Source: Streptomyces calvus
Lineage (GTDB): Bacteria; Actinomycetota; Actinomycetes; Streptomycetales; Streptomycetaceae
DNA: 64,000 bases
Direction: 5' to 3'
Assembly (NCBI RefSeq): GCF_006782915.1
Contig: NZ_VCNP01000009.1
Location: 155,062-219,061, forward strand
Shown: positions 34,672 to 44,284 of the stretch, piece after piece
How positions within the stretch are numbered: position 1 is the first letter of the stretch
Layout: every line of letters starts with the position of its first letter
The notes under the pieces: generated by a model
Told to the model about the DNA's origin: nothing
Databases searched by the model: none
The model's input: only the letters and a program-made list of their open reading frames with translations
Made by a program: the position numbers and the translations under genes

Positions 34672-35544
34672 GCGTTGCCGGGCGCGACGACGACTGACCA
34701 CCGCAAGGGAACCGTTCCGGTGTGGACGTTGGCCACCGGTGACGTCCGGGTGCCCGCACTGGCCGAAGACGGACCGATGACGGCTGAGCGCCTGGCCGAA
34801 CCGCGCAGTGTGCTGGCCGCCCTGGCCGACGATCCGATCGCCCCCTCTCCCGTGCCACCTCGAACTCGCGGCCCTGACCATTGCGTTGAAGCGACGGGTC
34901 GTCGTCCTGCAAGCCGTGGAACACGCCCGGACCTCGACTCCACTTCGTCGAAGCGCTGCTGGTCGCGCTTGAGAGCAATGCAGGTGTCCTGGTCCGCCTG
35001 TCGACACTCGAACCGGCCCGCCCGCACGGGACGTCGGTAGCGCTGCCGTCGAGCACCACGACGTCACCGTGCTGGAAACAGGCGATCGAGATCGCCCGCG
35101 ACGAGGACGGCTCGGTGGTCGCGTTCCCCGCGCTGCCCGCGTAGCGGGTCGACCCACCACCGCACCAGCCGCGACGCCCGCCGCCGACCGTCCCGAACAC
35201 CGCCGCCGCGTACGGCGAAGGCACGGCCTGAGAACTCCCCTCCGTGCATTGCCGTCATGACGGCACCCGTGTGGACGGCGGCACCGGGTTCTCGCTCGCT
35301 CTGATCCACCCAGCGGCGGCGGTGCTGATTGTGAGGCTGACGGCAGGTAGCCCAGGGGCGGGAGCCGGTGCCGTCAGGCGGTGACCTCCCGCACCGAACG
35401 GGCCGCGACCATGCCCGATAGGGGCAGCCGAGCGGGACGCCGGGTGAGCGGGAATGGGCCTTTTCCGCTCTTTCCGTAGCCCTGCGACTGACGCGAAGAC
35501 ATGACGGACATAAGGCTCGGCCCCCATCTGCCGTGTTCAAGGCA
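34672..35544 (+). pseudogene. Gene-free stretch with probable coding remnants
   Basis: No intact gene is supported across this 870-nt interval. A forward fragment reading TLATGDVRVPALAEDGPMTAERLAEPRS (about 34725-34810, pattern only) and another reading ALLVALESNAGVLVRLSTLE then AIEIARDEDGSVVAFPALPA and a stop near 35144 look like the parts of one decayed gene. Short frames on both strands elsewhere show no recognisable domain. Confidence 0.35.
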
Positions 35545-35573
35545 TTGACACGTGCATTACAGAGGCTTTACGT
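35545..35573 (+). promoter_or_regulatory. Putative promoter of the GH81 gene
   Basis: A perfect -35 TTGACA (35545-35550) is followed after 17 bp by TTACGT (35568-35573) as a -10. The predicted transcription start falls near 35580, directly at the LacI-type palindrome, and the start codon is 60 bp further on. This is pattern-based. Confidence 0.55.
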
Positions 35574-35582
35574 TCCGCCCAC

Positions 35583-35598
35583 CTGAGAGCGCTCTCAG
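35583..35598. promoter_or_regulatory. LacI-family operator (CebR/BglR-like)
   Basis: A perfect 16-bp palindrome, CTGAGAGCGCTCTCAG, with the central CG expected of LacI-family sites such as CebR (GGGAGCGCTCCC). A weaker overlapping copy with GAGCGTTCTC follows at once. It covers the predicted start of transcription, so binding should repress the glucanase until an inducing sugar appears. No lacI-type gene is in this window. Confidence 0.8.
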
Positions 35599-35640
35599 AG
35601 CGTTCTCGGACTCCCCACTTGTCATGACTCGAGGTGTTTC

Positions 35641-38412
35641 ATGCCAGCCCCCCGCACCAGACCGGCAGCCATTGCGCTGCTGGCCTCGGCCCTCGTCGCC
35701 GTCGGCGTGGGCCCGGCCGCCGTCCCGGCGGCCGCGGCCACCGTCCCCGTAGGCTCCGGCAGTTACTCCGACACCCGGCCCTCCGGCACGTCGGGCCCCA
35801 CCACCAACACGGGAACCCCGGTCACGCCCAAGGTGACCGACGCCGCCCGGAACCGGCCGGTGCCCACCAACGACTGGTGGTCCTCCCTCGCCTTCCAGCG
35901 CTACGGCGACAACCCGTACTCGACCCCCATGTACGGGCACCCCCTCACCTACCAGGCCACGGCCGGCGGGCTCGACGTCGGCTATCCGACGACCCCCGCG
36001 ATCGTCGGTGACGGCCGCCAGTACGAGTACGCCCACAAGCGCGACCTCACCATCGGCCTGACCGGCCTCAACTCACCCGACACCAAGGCCGACGACTGGT
36101 CCGACTGGACGGTCACCCCCTATTGGTCCGACGGCGCCCGCACCCTGCGCACCACCATCGGCCACGGCTCCCCGTTCGTCTACGCCCAGGGCTCCGGCGG
36201 CAACGCCCAGATCACCACCGCCGGCTCGCCCGCCGTCTTCGCCGACCAGGGCAACGTCCTCGGCATCACCGTCGCCGGGCACCACTACGCCCTCTTCGCG
36301 CCGACCGGCAGCGACTGGAACGTCGCCGGCTCCACCGTCACCGCGGGGCTCGGTTCCAAGGACTACTTCTCCGTCGCCGTGCTGCCGTCCACCGACGCGC
36401 TGGCGACGTTCAAGAAGTACGCCTACAGCTTCGTCACCGGTTCCAAGGTCACCTGGAACTACTCCGGGGGCACCGTCGGCGCCACCTACACGCTCACCAC
36501 CGAGGCGAAGGAAGGCACCGAGCGCGGCACGCTCCAGGCGCTCTACCGCCACCAGTGGCTGAACACCAAGGACCCCCTCACCTCCTACACCTACGTCTCA
36601 CCGCGCGGCACCATGAAGGTCCGCGAGTCGGCCTCCTTCACCACGAGCCAGAAGGCGGCGGCGGTACTGCCCGCGCTGCCCAAGTCGAACGGCGTGGACA
36701 CCGCCAGACTGCGCGGCTACCTGAACGAGGTCGTGAACGCCTCCGACCCCTTCTCCGGGGCCTCGGACACCTACTGGACCGGCAAGGCCCTCGGCCGCCT
36801 CGCCCAACTCGTCCCGGTCGCCGACCAGATCGGCGAGACCGGCACCCGCGACCGGATGCTCGGCCTGATGAAGGGCAAGCTCCAGGACTGGTTCACGGCG
36901 GGAGGCGCGAACGAGTTCAGCTACGACAAGAACTGGAAGACCCTCACCGGCTACCCCGCCTCCTACGGCAGCGACACCGAGCTGAACGACCACCACTTCC
37001 ACTACAGCTACTACGTCTACGCGGCGGCGATCGTCGCCCAGTACGACCCGGCATGGGCCGCCGACTCCGCCTGGGGCGGCATGGTCAAGGCCCTCGTGCG
37101 GGACGCCGCCAACCCCAGCCGCACCGACACCGCCTTCCCCTTCCTGCGCGGTTTCGACGTCTACGCGGGCCACAGCTGGGCCTCCGGTCACCAGGGTTTC
37201 GCCGCCGGCAACAACCAGGAGTCCTCCTCCGAGTCGACCAACCTCAGCGCGGCCCTCGTCCTGTGGGGCTCCGCCACCGGGGACACCTCACTGCGTGACC
37301 TCGGCACGTACCTGCTGACCACCGAGTCGGAGTCGATCGCCCAGTACTGGTTCGACGCCGACGAGCAGGTCTTCCCGTCCTCCTTCGGTCACGACACGGC
37401 CGGCATGGTGTGGGGCAGCGGCGCCGCCTACTCCACCTGGTGGACCGCCAACCCCGAGGAGATCCACGGCATCAACGTCCTGCCCGTGACCGGCGGATCG
37501 CTGCACCTCGGCGGCGAGAAGGCCGCCATCCGGCGCAACATCGCCGAGATGGAGCGGGAGAACGGCGGCCCGGCCGTCGAATGGCGCGACATCCTCTGGG
37601 AGTTCCAGTCGCTCGCCGACCCGGGTGAGGCCAAGGCCAAATGGGACGCGGGCCACGCCGGCTACACCCCGGAACAGGGCGAGTCGAAGGCGCACACCTA
37701 CCACTGGATCAACACCCTCGACACCCTCGGCGCCCCGGACGCCACCGTCACCGGTGACATCCCGACCTCCGCCGTCTTCACCAAGGGCACGACCCGCACC
37801 TACGCGGCCCACAACCACGGATCGACGGCCCGCACCGTCACCTTCTCCGACGGCAAGACCCTCTCCGTGCCGGCCCGTTCCACCGCGACCGGCACCGGAA
37901 GCGGTTCACAGGACCCCGACCCGCAACCGCCGACCGGCAACACCTTCCAGTTGCGCAGCGGCGGCACCCTGACCACGGCGACCGGCGGCACGGCGGGCAG
38001 CGACACCATCGCCTCCGGTGGCGGCGCCAACCACGACGGCACCCCGTACCAGCCCCTCGTCTACGAGGTGCGCGGCGTCAACGGCACGCTCACCCCGGGC
38101 GCGCAGACCGCCTTCCGGCTCCAGGTGGACGCGGGCACCACGGTCGGGCTGGGCCAGCAGGCGCGGATCAGCTACGACTTCACCGGCGACGGCACCTTCG
38201 ACCGGACGGAGACGTACAACTACTTCGCGACCGACCCGGTCACCGGATGGGAGGAGTACACGCAGGCCCGCGGTCTCAAGGCGTCCACGGGCACAGCACG
38301 CGACCTCGCCGGCGGCACCGTACGCCTCGAGGTGTGGCACGCGATCGGCAACGGCACCTCGAAGCTGCAGACGGGCACGGACAAGTCCGTGCTGGTGATT
38401 CCCTACAGCTGA
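35641..38412 (+). CDS. GH81 endo-beta-1,3-glucanase with CBM56-like domain, secreted
   Basis: A 923-aa secreted enzyme that cuts beta-1,3-glucan such as laminarin or fungal wall glucan. Residues 1-33 form a signal peptide ending in an Ala-rich AAAA stretch. The GH81 catalytic region spans about 60-730, with PTNDWWSSLAF near the start and the active-site segment GHSWASG...NNQESSSESTN near 511-536. A Pro/Thr linker leads to a C-terminal domain (about 768-923, TFQLRSGGTLTTATGG) resembling CBM56, a beta-1,3-glucan binder. It has its own TTGACA promoter and LacI-type operator. Confidence 0.93.
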   Translation: MPAPRTRPAAIALLASALVAVGVGPAAVPAAAATVPVGSGSYSDTRPSGTSGPTTNTGTPVTPKVTDAARNRPVPTNDWWSSLAFQRYGDNPYSTPMYGHPLTYQATAGGLDVGYPTTPAIVGDGRQYEYAHKRDLTIGLTGLNSPDTKADDWSDWTVTPYWSDGARTLRTTIGHGSPFVYAQGSGGNAQITTAGSPAVFADQGNVLGITVAGHHYALFAPTGSDWNVAGSTVTAGLGSKDYFSVAVLPSTDALATFKKYAYSFVTGSKVTWNYSGGTVGATYTLTTEAKEGTERGTLQALYRHQWLNTKDPLTSYTYVSPRGTMKVRESASFTTSQKAAAVLPALPKSNGVDTARLRGYLNEVVNASDPFSGASDTYWTGKALGRLAQLVPVADQIGETGTRDRMLGLMKGKLQDWFTAGGANEFSYDKNWKTLTGYPASYGSDTELNDHHFHYSYYVYAAAIVAQYDPAWAADSAWGGMVKALVRDAANPSRTDTAFPFLRGFDVYAGHSWASGHQGFAAGNNQESSSESTNLSAALVLWGSATGDTSLRDLGTYLLTTESESIAQYWFDADEQVFPSSFGHDTAGMVWGSGAAYSTWWTANPEEIHGINVLPVTGGSLHLGGEKAAIRRNIAEMERENGGPAVEWRDILWEFQSLADPGEAKAKWDAGHAGYTPEQGESKAHTYHWINTLDTLGAPDATVTGDIPTSAVFTKGTTRTYAAHNHGSTARTVTFSDGKTLSVPARSTATGTGSGSQDPDPQPPTGNTFQLRSGGTLTTATGGTAGSDTIASGGGANHDGTPYQPLVYEVRGVNGTLTPGAQTAFRLQVDAGTTVGLGQQARISYDFTGDGTFDRTETYNYFATDPVTGWEEYTQARGLKASTGTARDLAGGTVRLEVWHAIGNGTSKLQTGTDKSVLVIPYS

Positions 38413-38427
38413 ACCGGTGAAGGCCGA

Positions 38428-38460
38428 CGGCGGGCATCGGTATCCGGCCGGTGCCCGCCG
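38428..38460 (+). terminator. Hairpin terminator after the GH81 gene
   Basis: Arms CGGCGGGCA (38428-38436) and TGCCCGCCG (38452-38460) pair perfectly, and an inner CGG/CCG extends the stem to about 13 bp around a 7-nt loop. It lies 15 nt after the GH81 stop. The rest of the gap up to 38687 shows no gene. Confidence 0.7.
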
Positions 38461-38687
38461 CACCGGCATGGTGCGCGTACGTCCGTGGCCGGGACTTCCC
38501 ACCCCTCCGGCAGCTCTTGCCCGCGTGCTCGGTCCGGCGAGGACGAGAACCGGGCCGGGTGATGTGGCAACGGCCTCGACGGCCGGCTCCGGCTGCCCCG
38601 TCGGCCGGTGCCTGCTCCAAACGGACGTGCCGAGGATTCCGGCGCGGGCGGGGCGTCGATATAGGGAGGAGAGTAAGGAGATCCGCC

Positions 38688-39245
38688 ATGCCCATGCAGG
38701 GACGCACGCAGCAACCCACGACCGAGCTCGACCCCCGATACAGCTCCGCGCTCAATCCCCGCCCGGGTGCCGCGGACGTCACCGCCACCGAGTGGGCCGA
38801 GGCCCAGCGGCACCTGGAGGCAGCCGAGATCTTCTGGGTGTCCACGGTACGGCCCGACGGCAGGCTGCACGTCACGCCCGTGATCGCGGCCTGGCACGAC
38901 GGTGCGCTGTACTTCTCCACCGGCCGCCAGGAGCAGAAGGCGAAGAACCTCGCACATGATGCGCACTGCGTGCTGACCACTGGCGGGAACTCGCTCGCCG
39001 AGGGCCTCGACCTGGTGGTCGAGGGCGAGGCGAAACCGGTCACCGACCCGGCGCTGCTGGAGGAGGTGATCGCGGCGTACGAGGCGAAGTACGGGCCGCA
39101 CATCACCTCACCCGAGGGCGCCTTTCACGGGATCGGCGACGCGTTCCGGAAGGGTGACGACGTGGTGTTCGCGGTGGCCCCGGCCACGGCGTACGGCTTC
39201 GGCCGCGACAACGGGGTGTACAGCCATACGCGGTGGGCGTTCTGA
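38688..39245 (+). CDS. Pyridoxamine 5'-phosphate oxidase-like flavin/F420 protein
   Basis: A 185-aa split-barrel protein of the PNPOx-like superfamily. The core begins AAEIFWVSTVRPDGRLHVTPV and includes KAKNLAHDAHCVLTTG. TAAGGAG precedes the ATG at 38688 by 7 nt; a second ATG lies 6 nt on. Members bind FMN or F420 and act as small-molecule reductases or heme/flavin-binding proteins. The substrate is not clear. Confidence 0.87.
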   Translation: MPMQGRTQQPTTELDPRYSSALNPRPGAADVTATEWAEAQRHLEAAEIFWVSTVRPDGRLHVTPVIAAWHDGALYFSTGRQEQKAKNLAHDAHCVLTTGGNSLAEGLDLVVEGEAKPVTDPALLEEVIAAYEAKYGPHITSPEGAFHGIGDAFRKGDDVVFAVAPATAYGFGRDNGVYSHTRWAF

Positions 39246-39378
39246 CAACCCGACCCGACCCGCTCGGGCACCGCGTGGCACGGCCGGCCACCGTCGGCGG
39301 AACGGAGTGAGTGCCGCCGCCGTCAGCGGCCGTGGAGCAGGTCGCCGGAAGAGCGGCGCATCCGACACGGGGCCGTGA

Positions 39379-40287
39379 TCAGGTGGCTGCCTCCTCCGGC
39401 CGCAGTACGTCCAGGCAGCACTGGACGAAGTCCTGAACGACGGGATCGGCGTCCGCGGCGGGCGCCCAGACGACGCCGACCCGACTGGGGCCGACCCCGC
39501 GGACGGGGCGGTAGGTGACGCCGGGCCGGGCATAGAAGCGGGCGGCGGACGCGGGGGCGAGCGCGACGCCGTAGCCGTTGGCGATGGCGCTGAGCCAGTC
39601 GTCCGGCTGGTCGGCCACGGCGCCGATGCGGACGGGATGGCCGTCTCGTTCGTCGGCGGCCAGCCAGTGGTCCCGCCACCAGCCGGTCGATGCCGGCGCG
39701 GCCACGAACGGCTCCTCCCACAGGTCCCGGAAGGGGATCACGTCACGCGCGGCGAGAGGGTGCCCGTCGGGGAGGGCGACCCAGCGGGGCTCGGTGAACA
39801 ACACCGCCGTGCGCAGTGCGCTCTGGCCGGGGAAGGGCAGCCGCAGCAGGGCGACGTCGACGTCCCCGTCGGCGAGCCCGGCGCTCGGGTTCGACCAGGC
39901 GGCCTGCCGCATCTCCACCCGTCGGCCCGGTCGGCGCCGGGTGAACTCCGCGATGATGTCCGGGGTCGCCTCGTTGGCTGCACTGGCCATGAAGCCGACC
40001 CTCAGCAAGCGGGCCGCCCGGTCGGCGGTGCTCTTGGTCTCCCTCAGGGTCCGGTCCCAGTCGGCCAGCAGCGCGGGCACCCGCTCCGCGAGGGTCCGGC
40101 CGGGTTCGGTGAGGGTCATGCCGGTGCGGGACCGCGTGAACAGGCGCACGCCGAGCCGGGCCTCCAGTTGCCTGATCTGTTTGGTGAGCGCTGGCTGGGA
40201 CACGAACAGGCGTTCCGCGGCGCGGGCGAGGGTTCCCTCCTCCGCCACGGCGACGAAGTAGCGCAGCAGCCGCGTGTCCACATCCAT
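39379..40287 (-). CDS. LysR family transcriptional regulator
   Basis: A 302-aa LysR protein: winged helix-turn-helix in residues 1-60 (RLLRYFVAVAEEGTLARAAERLFVSQPALTKQI pattern) and a periplasmic-binding-protein-like effector domain from about 92. It is divergent from the DoxX-like gene 119 bp away, the usual arrangement for a LysR target, so it probably controls that gene. The effector is unknown. Confidence 0.92.
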   Translation of the reverse strand: MDVDTRLLRYFVAVAEEGTLARAAERLFVSQPALTKQIRQLEARLGVRLFTRSRTGMTLTEPGRTLAERVPALLADWDRTLRETKSTADRAARLLRVGFMASAANEATPDIIAEFTRRRPGRRVEMRQAAWSNPSAGLADGDVDVALLRLPFPGQSALRTAVLFTEPRWVALPDGHPLAARDVIPFRDLWEEPFVAAPASTGWWRDHWLAADERDGHPVRIGAVADQPDDWLSAIANGYGVALAPASAARFYARPGVTYRPVRGVGPSRVGVVWAPAADADPVVQDFVQCCLDVLRPEEAAT

Positions 40288-40406
40288 GCCGCCAGGTTAT
40301 AGAAGCAGGTATTGGACGCCGTTCGAGGCTGTGGAGAGGCTTGTCGAGGTGGGCGTGCCGGGCACGCGCGCCGGGCCAACGACACACACGACCGAGGACG
40401 AGTCAC

Positions 40407-40757
40407 ATGTTCACCGCCTACGCGATCATCACCGTCGTCACGATTCTGGCCAACGCCGCGATCGCGGTCGCGGACTTCCTCAGGGCCGGGTTCGTCCTCG
40501 CCAACTCGGCGGAGGTGGGCGTCCCGGAGACCTGGCTCCCGTGGCTCGCCTCGCTCAAGGGTGCCGGAGCAGCCGGTCTCCTCCTCGGGCTTCTGGGCGT
40601 GCCCGTCATCGGTGTCGCCGCCGCGACGGGACTCGTCCTGTTCTACGTCGGTGCCGTCACCGCGCACCTCCGCGCCCGCGTGTACTACAACCTCGCCGTT
40701 CCGGGCGGCTTCCTGGCTCTGGCCGGTGCGTCTCTCGTGCTCGCCGTCGTGCGGTGA
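40407..40757 (+). CDS. DoxX-like membrane protein
   Basis: A 116-aa protein with four predicted membrane helices (MFTAYAIITVVTILANAAIAV start; LKGAGAAGLLLGLLGVPVIGVAAA; LVLFYVGAVTAHL; FLALAGASLVLAVV), matching the small DoxX/DoxX-like family. The ATG at 40407 was chosen because it begins the first helix. Divergent from a LysR gene. Function is unknown; relatives are linked to redox or thiol stress. Confidence 0.83.
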   Translation: MFTAYAIITVVTILANAAIAVADFLRAGFVLANSAEVGVPETWLPWLASLKGAGAAGLLLGLLGVPVIGVAAATGLVLFYVGAVTAHLRARVYYNLAVPGGFLALAGASLVLAVVR

Positions 40758-40870
40758 GCGAGTCTCACGGCCGCTGCGGTGAACGCCGAACCGTGGCAGT
40801 CGAGCCGTGGTTCGCCTGGCCCTCTCAAATCCCGTCGCGGCCGGCCCGGCGGGCCCTCTACGCTGCCGGT

Positions 40871-41203
40871 ATGGCCCACGCGAAGACCTCGTACGTCTGC
40901 CTGCCCTGCCGGGCCTCCTACAAGCAGCCCTACGACAGGGACAGGCAGCACCGGCTCTGCCCTCGTTGCGCGGAGCCGCTCGTCCACGTGGGCTCGGCCT
41001 TCGCCCCGCCGCCGCGTCGCGACACGGCGGCCTGGCGGACCCTGTCGGTCCTGCTGCACGCAGGTGTCCGCTTCCACAAGAGCTGTTGCGGCGGACCCGG
41101 TTACCGGCCGCGCACCTTGCGCGAGGTACGGGAGCGGATGACTTACGCCCGGCGCACCGGCGAGCCCTTTGCCAAGGCACTGGTCCGCCGCGAGGTTCCG
41201 TGA
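40871..41203 (+). CDS. Small zinc-ribbon-like conserved protein
   Basis: A 110-aa protein with two CxxC pairs (VCLPC and LCPRC, residues 10-35) that probably hold zinc, and a conserved basic C-terminal half with HKSCCGGPGYRPRTLREVRERM. Streptomyces homologues are often mislabelled as deoxyxylulose-phosphate synthase, which this is not, since there is no thiamine-diphosphate domain. It may bind nucleic acid or a ribosomal partner; the function is unknown. Confidence 0.78.
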   Translation: MAHAKTSYVCLPCRASYKQPYDRDRQHRLCPRCAEPLVHVGSAFAPPPRRDTAAWRTLSVLLHAGVRFHKSCCGGPGYRPRTLREVRERMTYARRTGEPFAKALVRREVP

Positions 41204-41268
41204 CACGGCCGCCGGTCACCAGCCGCACCGGGCGCTCACCCACCCCGGCAGAGACCGTTCCCGCAGTG

Positions 41269-41667
41269 TCAGAGGTTCGCCCGTGCCAGCAACACCGGCA
41301 GAGCCTCGGGCTTCACCTTCTGTACTGACCTCACCTGCCCAAGGTCCAATTCCGCACGGTCCACCGGGTCGCGGTACAGCGCCTTCGTCGCCTCCGGCAA
41401 CAGGGTCGCGGCGACCAGATAGGGGACATCGGGGTCGTCGGGCTCCTCCCGCGGCTCCTCGTCGACCTCGGCCACCGCCGCGACCGCCGCCTCCGGACCG
41501 GTGAAGTAGAACCAGAGACGGTCACCCGGCCGCATACGGTTGCGACGACTGAGCCAGAGCTCCAGCTCCGGTTCCTCTTCCGCCAGTCGACGTATCGTCT
41601 CCTTGTCGGACGGCTCCCCGTCCAGCGTGTCCTTGCGCGGATCGAGAATGTACAGCCAGTCCGCCAT
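41269..41667 (-). CDS. Conserved hypothetical protein, possibly EVE/PUA-like
   Basis: A 132-aa protein beginning MADWLYILDPRKDTLDG. The central RMRPGDRLWFYFTGPEAAVAAVAEV resembles the EVE/ASCH/PUA-like fold, whose members bind modified bases in nucleic acid. The similarity is by eye and weak. It converges on the small zinc-ribbon gene. Confidence 0.65.
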   Translation of the reverse strand: MADWLYILDPRKDTLDGEPSDKETIRRLAEEEPELELWLSRRNRMRPGDRLWFYFTGPEAAVAAVAEVDEEPREEPDDPDVPYLVAATLLPEATKALYRDPVDRAELDLGQVRSVQKVKPEALPVLLARANL

Positions 41668-41913
41668 GGAGTTCCTCTCGATCAGCGAAAAGTCACGTCG
41701 GTGCAGCCTCCATGCTGCCAGGTCTCCGCCCCAACGTGCGCACGCATTTTCGATGCAGACCGGATCGGGTCGCCTCGCCGGGCGCCGTCGCCCCGGATCG
41801 TGCGGTGATCCTCGGACAACTGCACACCCGCCCCTGCTTCCGGCTCCGCGGGCTCGACGTCGCCGCCGCGCAGCGGCCCGGGGCGGCGGGAGGCAGCCGT
41901 GCCGATACGGGCG

Positions 41914-42954
41914 TCAGCCGTCGGTCCCGAGGGCACCGAGCAGCATCGGCAGTGACGCGTGCAGTTCGCGCTGCCAGTACGCCCAGGTGTGCGTTCCCGG
42001 ACCGTAGAAGTGGGTGGTGAGGTGTCGGGCGCCGACGCGCTCCAACTCCGCGGCCAGCGCATGGTTCTGCCGGTTGAAGTCGGCCTCGAGGGCGCTGGTG
42101 CTGCCCGGCGGGTCCAGCGGGCCGGTGGTGCCGTCGCCGCAGGACAGGTACACGGGAAGCGACTTGAGCCGCTGGGCCAGGTGGAACGGGTCGTGGGCCT
42201 GCCAGATGGCGCGCTGTGCCACCGGGTCGCCCCAGACGCGCAGCGGATCGTTGCCCTGGCCGGCGAAGAAGCCCATGATGCGGTCGACCGACTCGTCGTT
42301 CAGCAGCGGATGCGCCGAACCGGAGTAGGCGGCGGTCGCCTTGAACATGCCGGGATGCCGGGCGGCGTACAGCAGGGCGCCCTGGCCGCCCATGGACAGG
42401 CCGGCGACGACACGGTTGCTGCCGGCGCCCCAGTCGCGCTCCAGCAGGTGCCGCAACTCGACGGTGTGGAAGGTCTCCCAGGCGGGGTCGCCGCCCCGGC
42501 CGTGGTTCCACCAGTCGCTGTACCAGCCGTTCCAGCCGGCTTCGGGCATGACGACGAGCACGTCGCGCAGGCCGTCGATGTCGGCCACGTCGGTCCTGGC
42601 GGTCCAGGAGGTGTAGTCGCCGCAGCAGCCGTGCAGCAGCCAGAAGGTCGGCCAGTGCCGGTGCCGGTCGTGCGGGTTCCAGCCGTCGGGGGTGAGGAGG
42701 CGGACCTTGACCGTACGGCCGCCCAGGGCCGCCGACCGGACCGACAGGTCGACCTGCCGGTCCGCGACCCGGTTGACCGCGACGACCTCGGCGCCGCGCG
42801 GGCTGGGGGTGGCCGCCGCGTCCGCGGTGAGCGCGGCGGTGGTCGGCGCGGATCTCGGCGGGTGTGCGCCCGGCGGGGACGCCTGCGCCGGCAGCGCACC
42901 CAGTACGAGGAGGGCGCCGAGGGCCGCGACCGCGCCGCACAGTCTCTTCTTCAT
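41914..42954 (-). CDS. Secreted esterase, antigen 85/esterase D family
   Basis: A 346-aa alpha/beta hydrolase. Residues 1-26 are a signal peptide (MKKRLCGAVAALGALLVLG... ending AQA). The nucleophile is Ser187 in GLSMGGQ; LLHGCCGDYTSW holds the oxyanion region, and the catalytic His is probably in GPGTHTWAYW near the C-terminus. Antigen 85 proteins are mycolyltransferases, but Streptomyces lacks mycolic acids, so a general secreted acyl esterase is likelier. Confidence 0.88.
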   Translation of the reverse strand: MKKRLCGAVAALGALLVLGALPAQASPPGAHPPRSAPTTAALTADAAATPSPRGAEVVAVNRVADRQVDLSVRSAALGGRTVKVRLLTPDGWNPHDRHRHWPTFWLLHGCCGDYTSWTARTDVADIDGLRDVLVVMPEAGWNGWYSDWWNHGRGGDPAWETFHTVELRHLLERDWGAGSNRVVAGLSMGGQGALLYAARHPGMFKATAAYSGSAHPLLNDESVDRIMGFFAGQGNDPLRVWGDPVAQRAIWQAHDPFHLAQRLKSLPVYLSCGDGTTGPLDPPGSTSALEADFNRQNHALAAELERVGARHLTTHFYGPGTHTWAYWQRELHASLPMLLGALGTDG

Positions 42955-43148
42955 CTGCACCGCCTGGGAGGATGGGCGTGAGGATGTGACCGTGGTTCGT
43001 CGGGCGCGTGCCGATGGTCCCGCGCCCCGATCAACTATGGACCGGTTCCGGCGCGCGTCAAGACGTGGCCGACCGTCGTCGCGGTCCCGCGCGGATGAGT
43101 CGCGGCGTCGGTGCGCGCCGTCCCGGGTCCGGGAGGTGCGCAGACGGA

Positions 43149-43583
43149 TCAGGTGTAGGGGTACTGCTCGGACGCCACCTCGACGGTCTTCTCCACGTGC
43201 AGGAAAGTGCACGTCACCGTTCCCGACTGGACGATGAACATGTCGGGCACGTGCGACTCGTAGAAGCGCAGGTATCCGATCGGGCCCGAGGTGATGGACC
43301 TCGCGCCGAGCCACTGCACGATCCGGCGCAGATCGTGGAAGTCGTCGGGGTGCGCCTCCTGCCGGACGGTCAGCGCCCATCCCCAGTCGACCGGCCGCAA
43401 CTCCGCGACCTGCAGCCCTCCGATGCGCCGAGCCCACCCTCGGCCGTCCCACAGGGGATACTCGTAGCCCTCGTCCTGCGCACCCCCCTCCTCACCCAGG
43501 TGCCAGCGCAGCAGCGCGAGTTCGCCGGGCGCGAGGGAGTCGGGCAGGTCGAGCGCCAGCTGGAGTTCGTAGGTGTCGGCCAT
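43149..43583 (-). CDS. Hypothetical protein
   Basis: A 144-aa protein starting MADTYELQLALDLPDSLAPGEL. It is acidic and rich in Trp and aromatic residues, with no signal peptide or membrane segment. I do not recognise a family. Codon use is typical of the genome, so it is probably real; it stands alone between an esterase and a CxxC protein gene. Confidence 0.65.
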   Translation of the reverse strand: MADTYELQLALDLPDSLAPGELALLRWHLGEEGGAQDEGYEYPLWDGRGWARRIGGLQVAELRPVDWGWALTVRQEAHPDDFHDLRRIVQWLGARSITSGPIGYLRFYESHVPDMFIVQSGTVTCTFLHVEKTVEVASEQYPYT

Positions 43584-43759
43584 GCCCGAAGGCTACGCGC
43601 ACGGCCGGAAGCGGCGGAGCGCGGTCACCGTGGTCGTGTGGAGGACAACCGCCGTTCCGGGCTGGGCAGTTGCAGCGAATCGTCCTGCGCCGCCGGAAAC
43701 CCTGTGGGCCGCAGCGGTCCCGGGTGGCGACCGCGCCCGGGACCGGAACGAGGGGCCGG

Positions 43760-44284
43760 CTACCTGCAGACCGGGGGATCCGGGTAGGAGCAGCCTCCGT
43801 ACGTGTCGCCCTCGTACGTGATGCCTCCGTCCATCCGCTGGTCGCACTCGGGGCAGTGGACGACGAAGTGCGGGTTGACACGGAGGAGAGCCGAGTTCTT
43901 CATCTCGAAGATCGACCTCACCGAGTCCACACCGTGTTCGCGGATGCCCTGCCGCAGGAACGCGAGCGCGCCGAACCTGTGGCCGGACTCGCAGGAGAAG
44001 CTCCCGAAACGGAATCGGCCGATATCGCTGATTCCCAGTTCGGCTTCGATGCTCGCCTTTTCCTCGCTCGACACCGGTTCGAGGTTCGAGGCCTCGATGA
44101 GCTCGGGTGTCCAGTGCGCGTCTCTGATCCGGGCGGACTGTTCACGGGACACATAGAACGATGCGGTTCTGCCGCTTTTCACGGCCTCCTGCACCATGGC
44201 TGCGATCGTTTCGTCGTCCGCCGAGACGACGACCTTTCCGCTGCCGACGAGATATTCGATCCTGTCCACTGTCGCTTTGTCCAC
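43760..44284 (-). CDS. Hypothetical protein with CxxC motif
   Basis: A 174-aa protein. GTG 44284 was chosen because GGAAGG lies 8 nt upstream. The C-terminal part has VHCPECDQRM and a final CSYPDPPVC, and SCESGHRFGALAFL precedes them, suggesting a bound metal. Its GC content is lower than that of neighbouring genes (codons such as AAA, GAT and ATA-rich runs around 44000-44250), a possible sign of transfer. The function is unknown. Confidence 0.65.
   Translation of the reverse strand: MDKATVDRIEYLVGSGKVVVSADDETIAAMVQEAVKSGRTASFYVSREQSARIRDAHWTPELIEASNLEPVSSEEKASIEAELGISDIGRFRFGSFSCESGHRFGALAFLRQGIREHGVDSVRSIFEMKNSALLRVNPHFVVHCPECDQRMDGGITYEGDTYGGCSYPDPPVCR

Noticed and set aside
40871..41203. 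Deoxyxylulose-5-phosphate synthase, the label often given to homologues
   Set aside because: At 110 aa with two CxxC pairs and no thiamine-diphosphate motifs it cannot be that enzyme.
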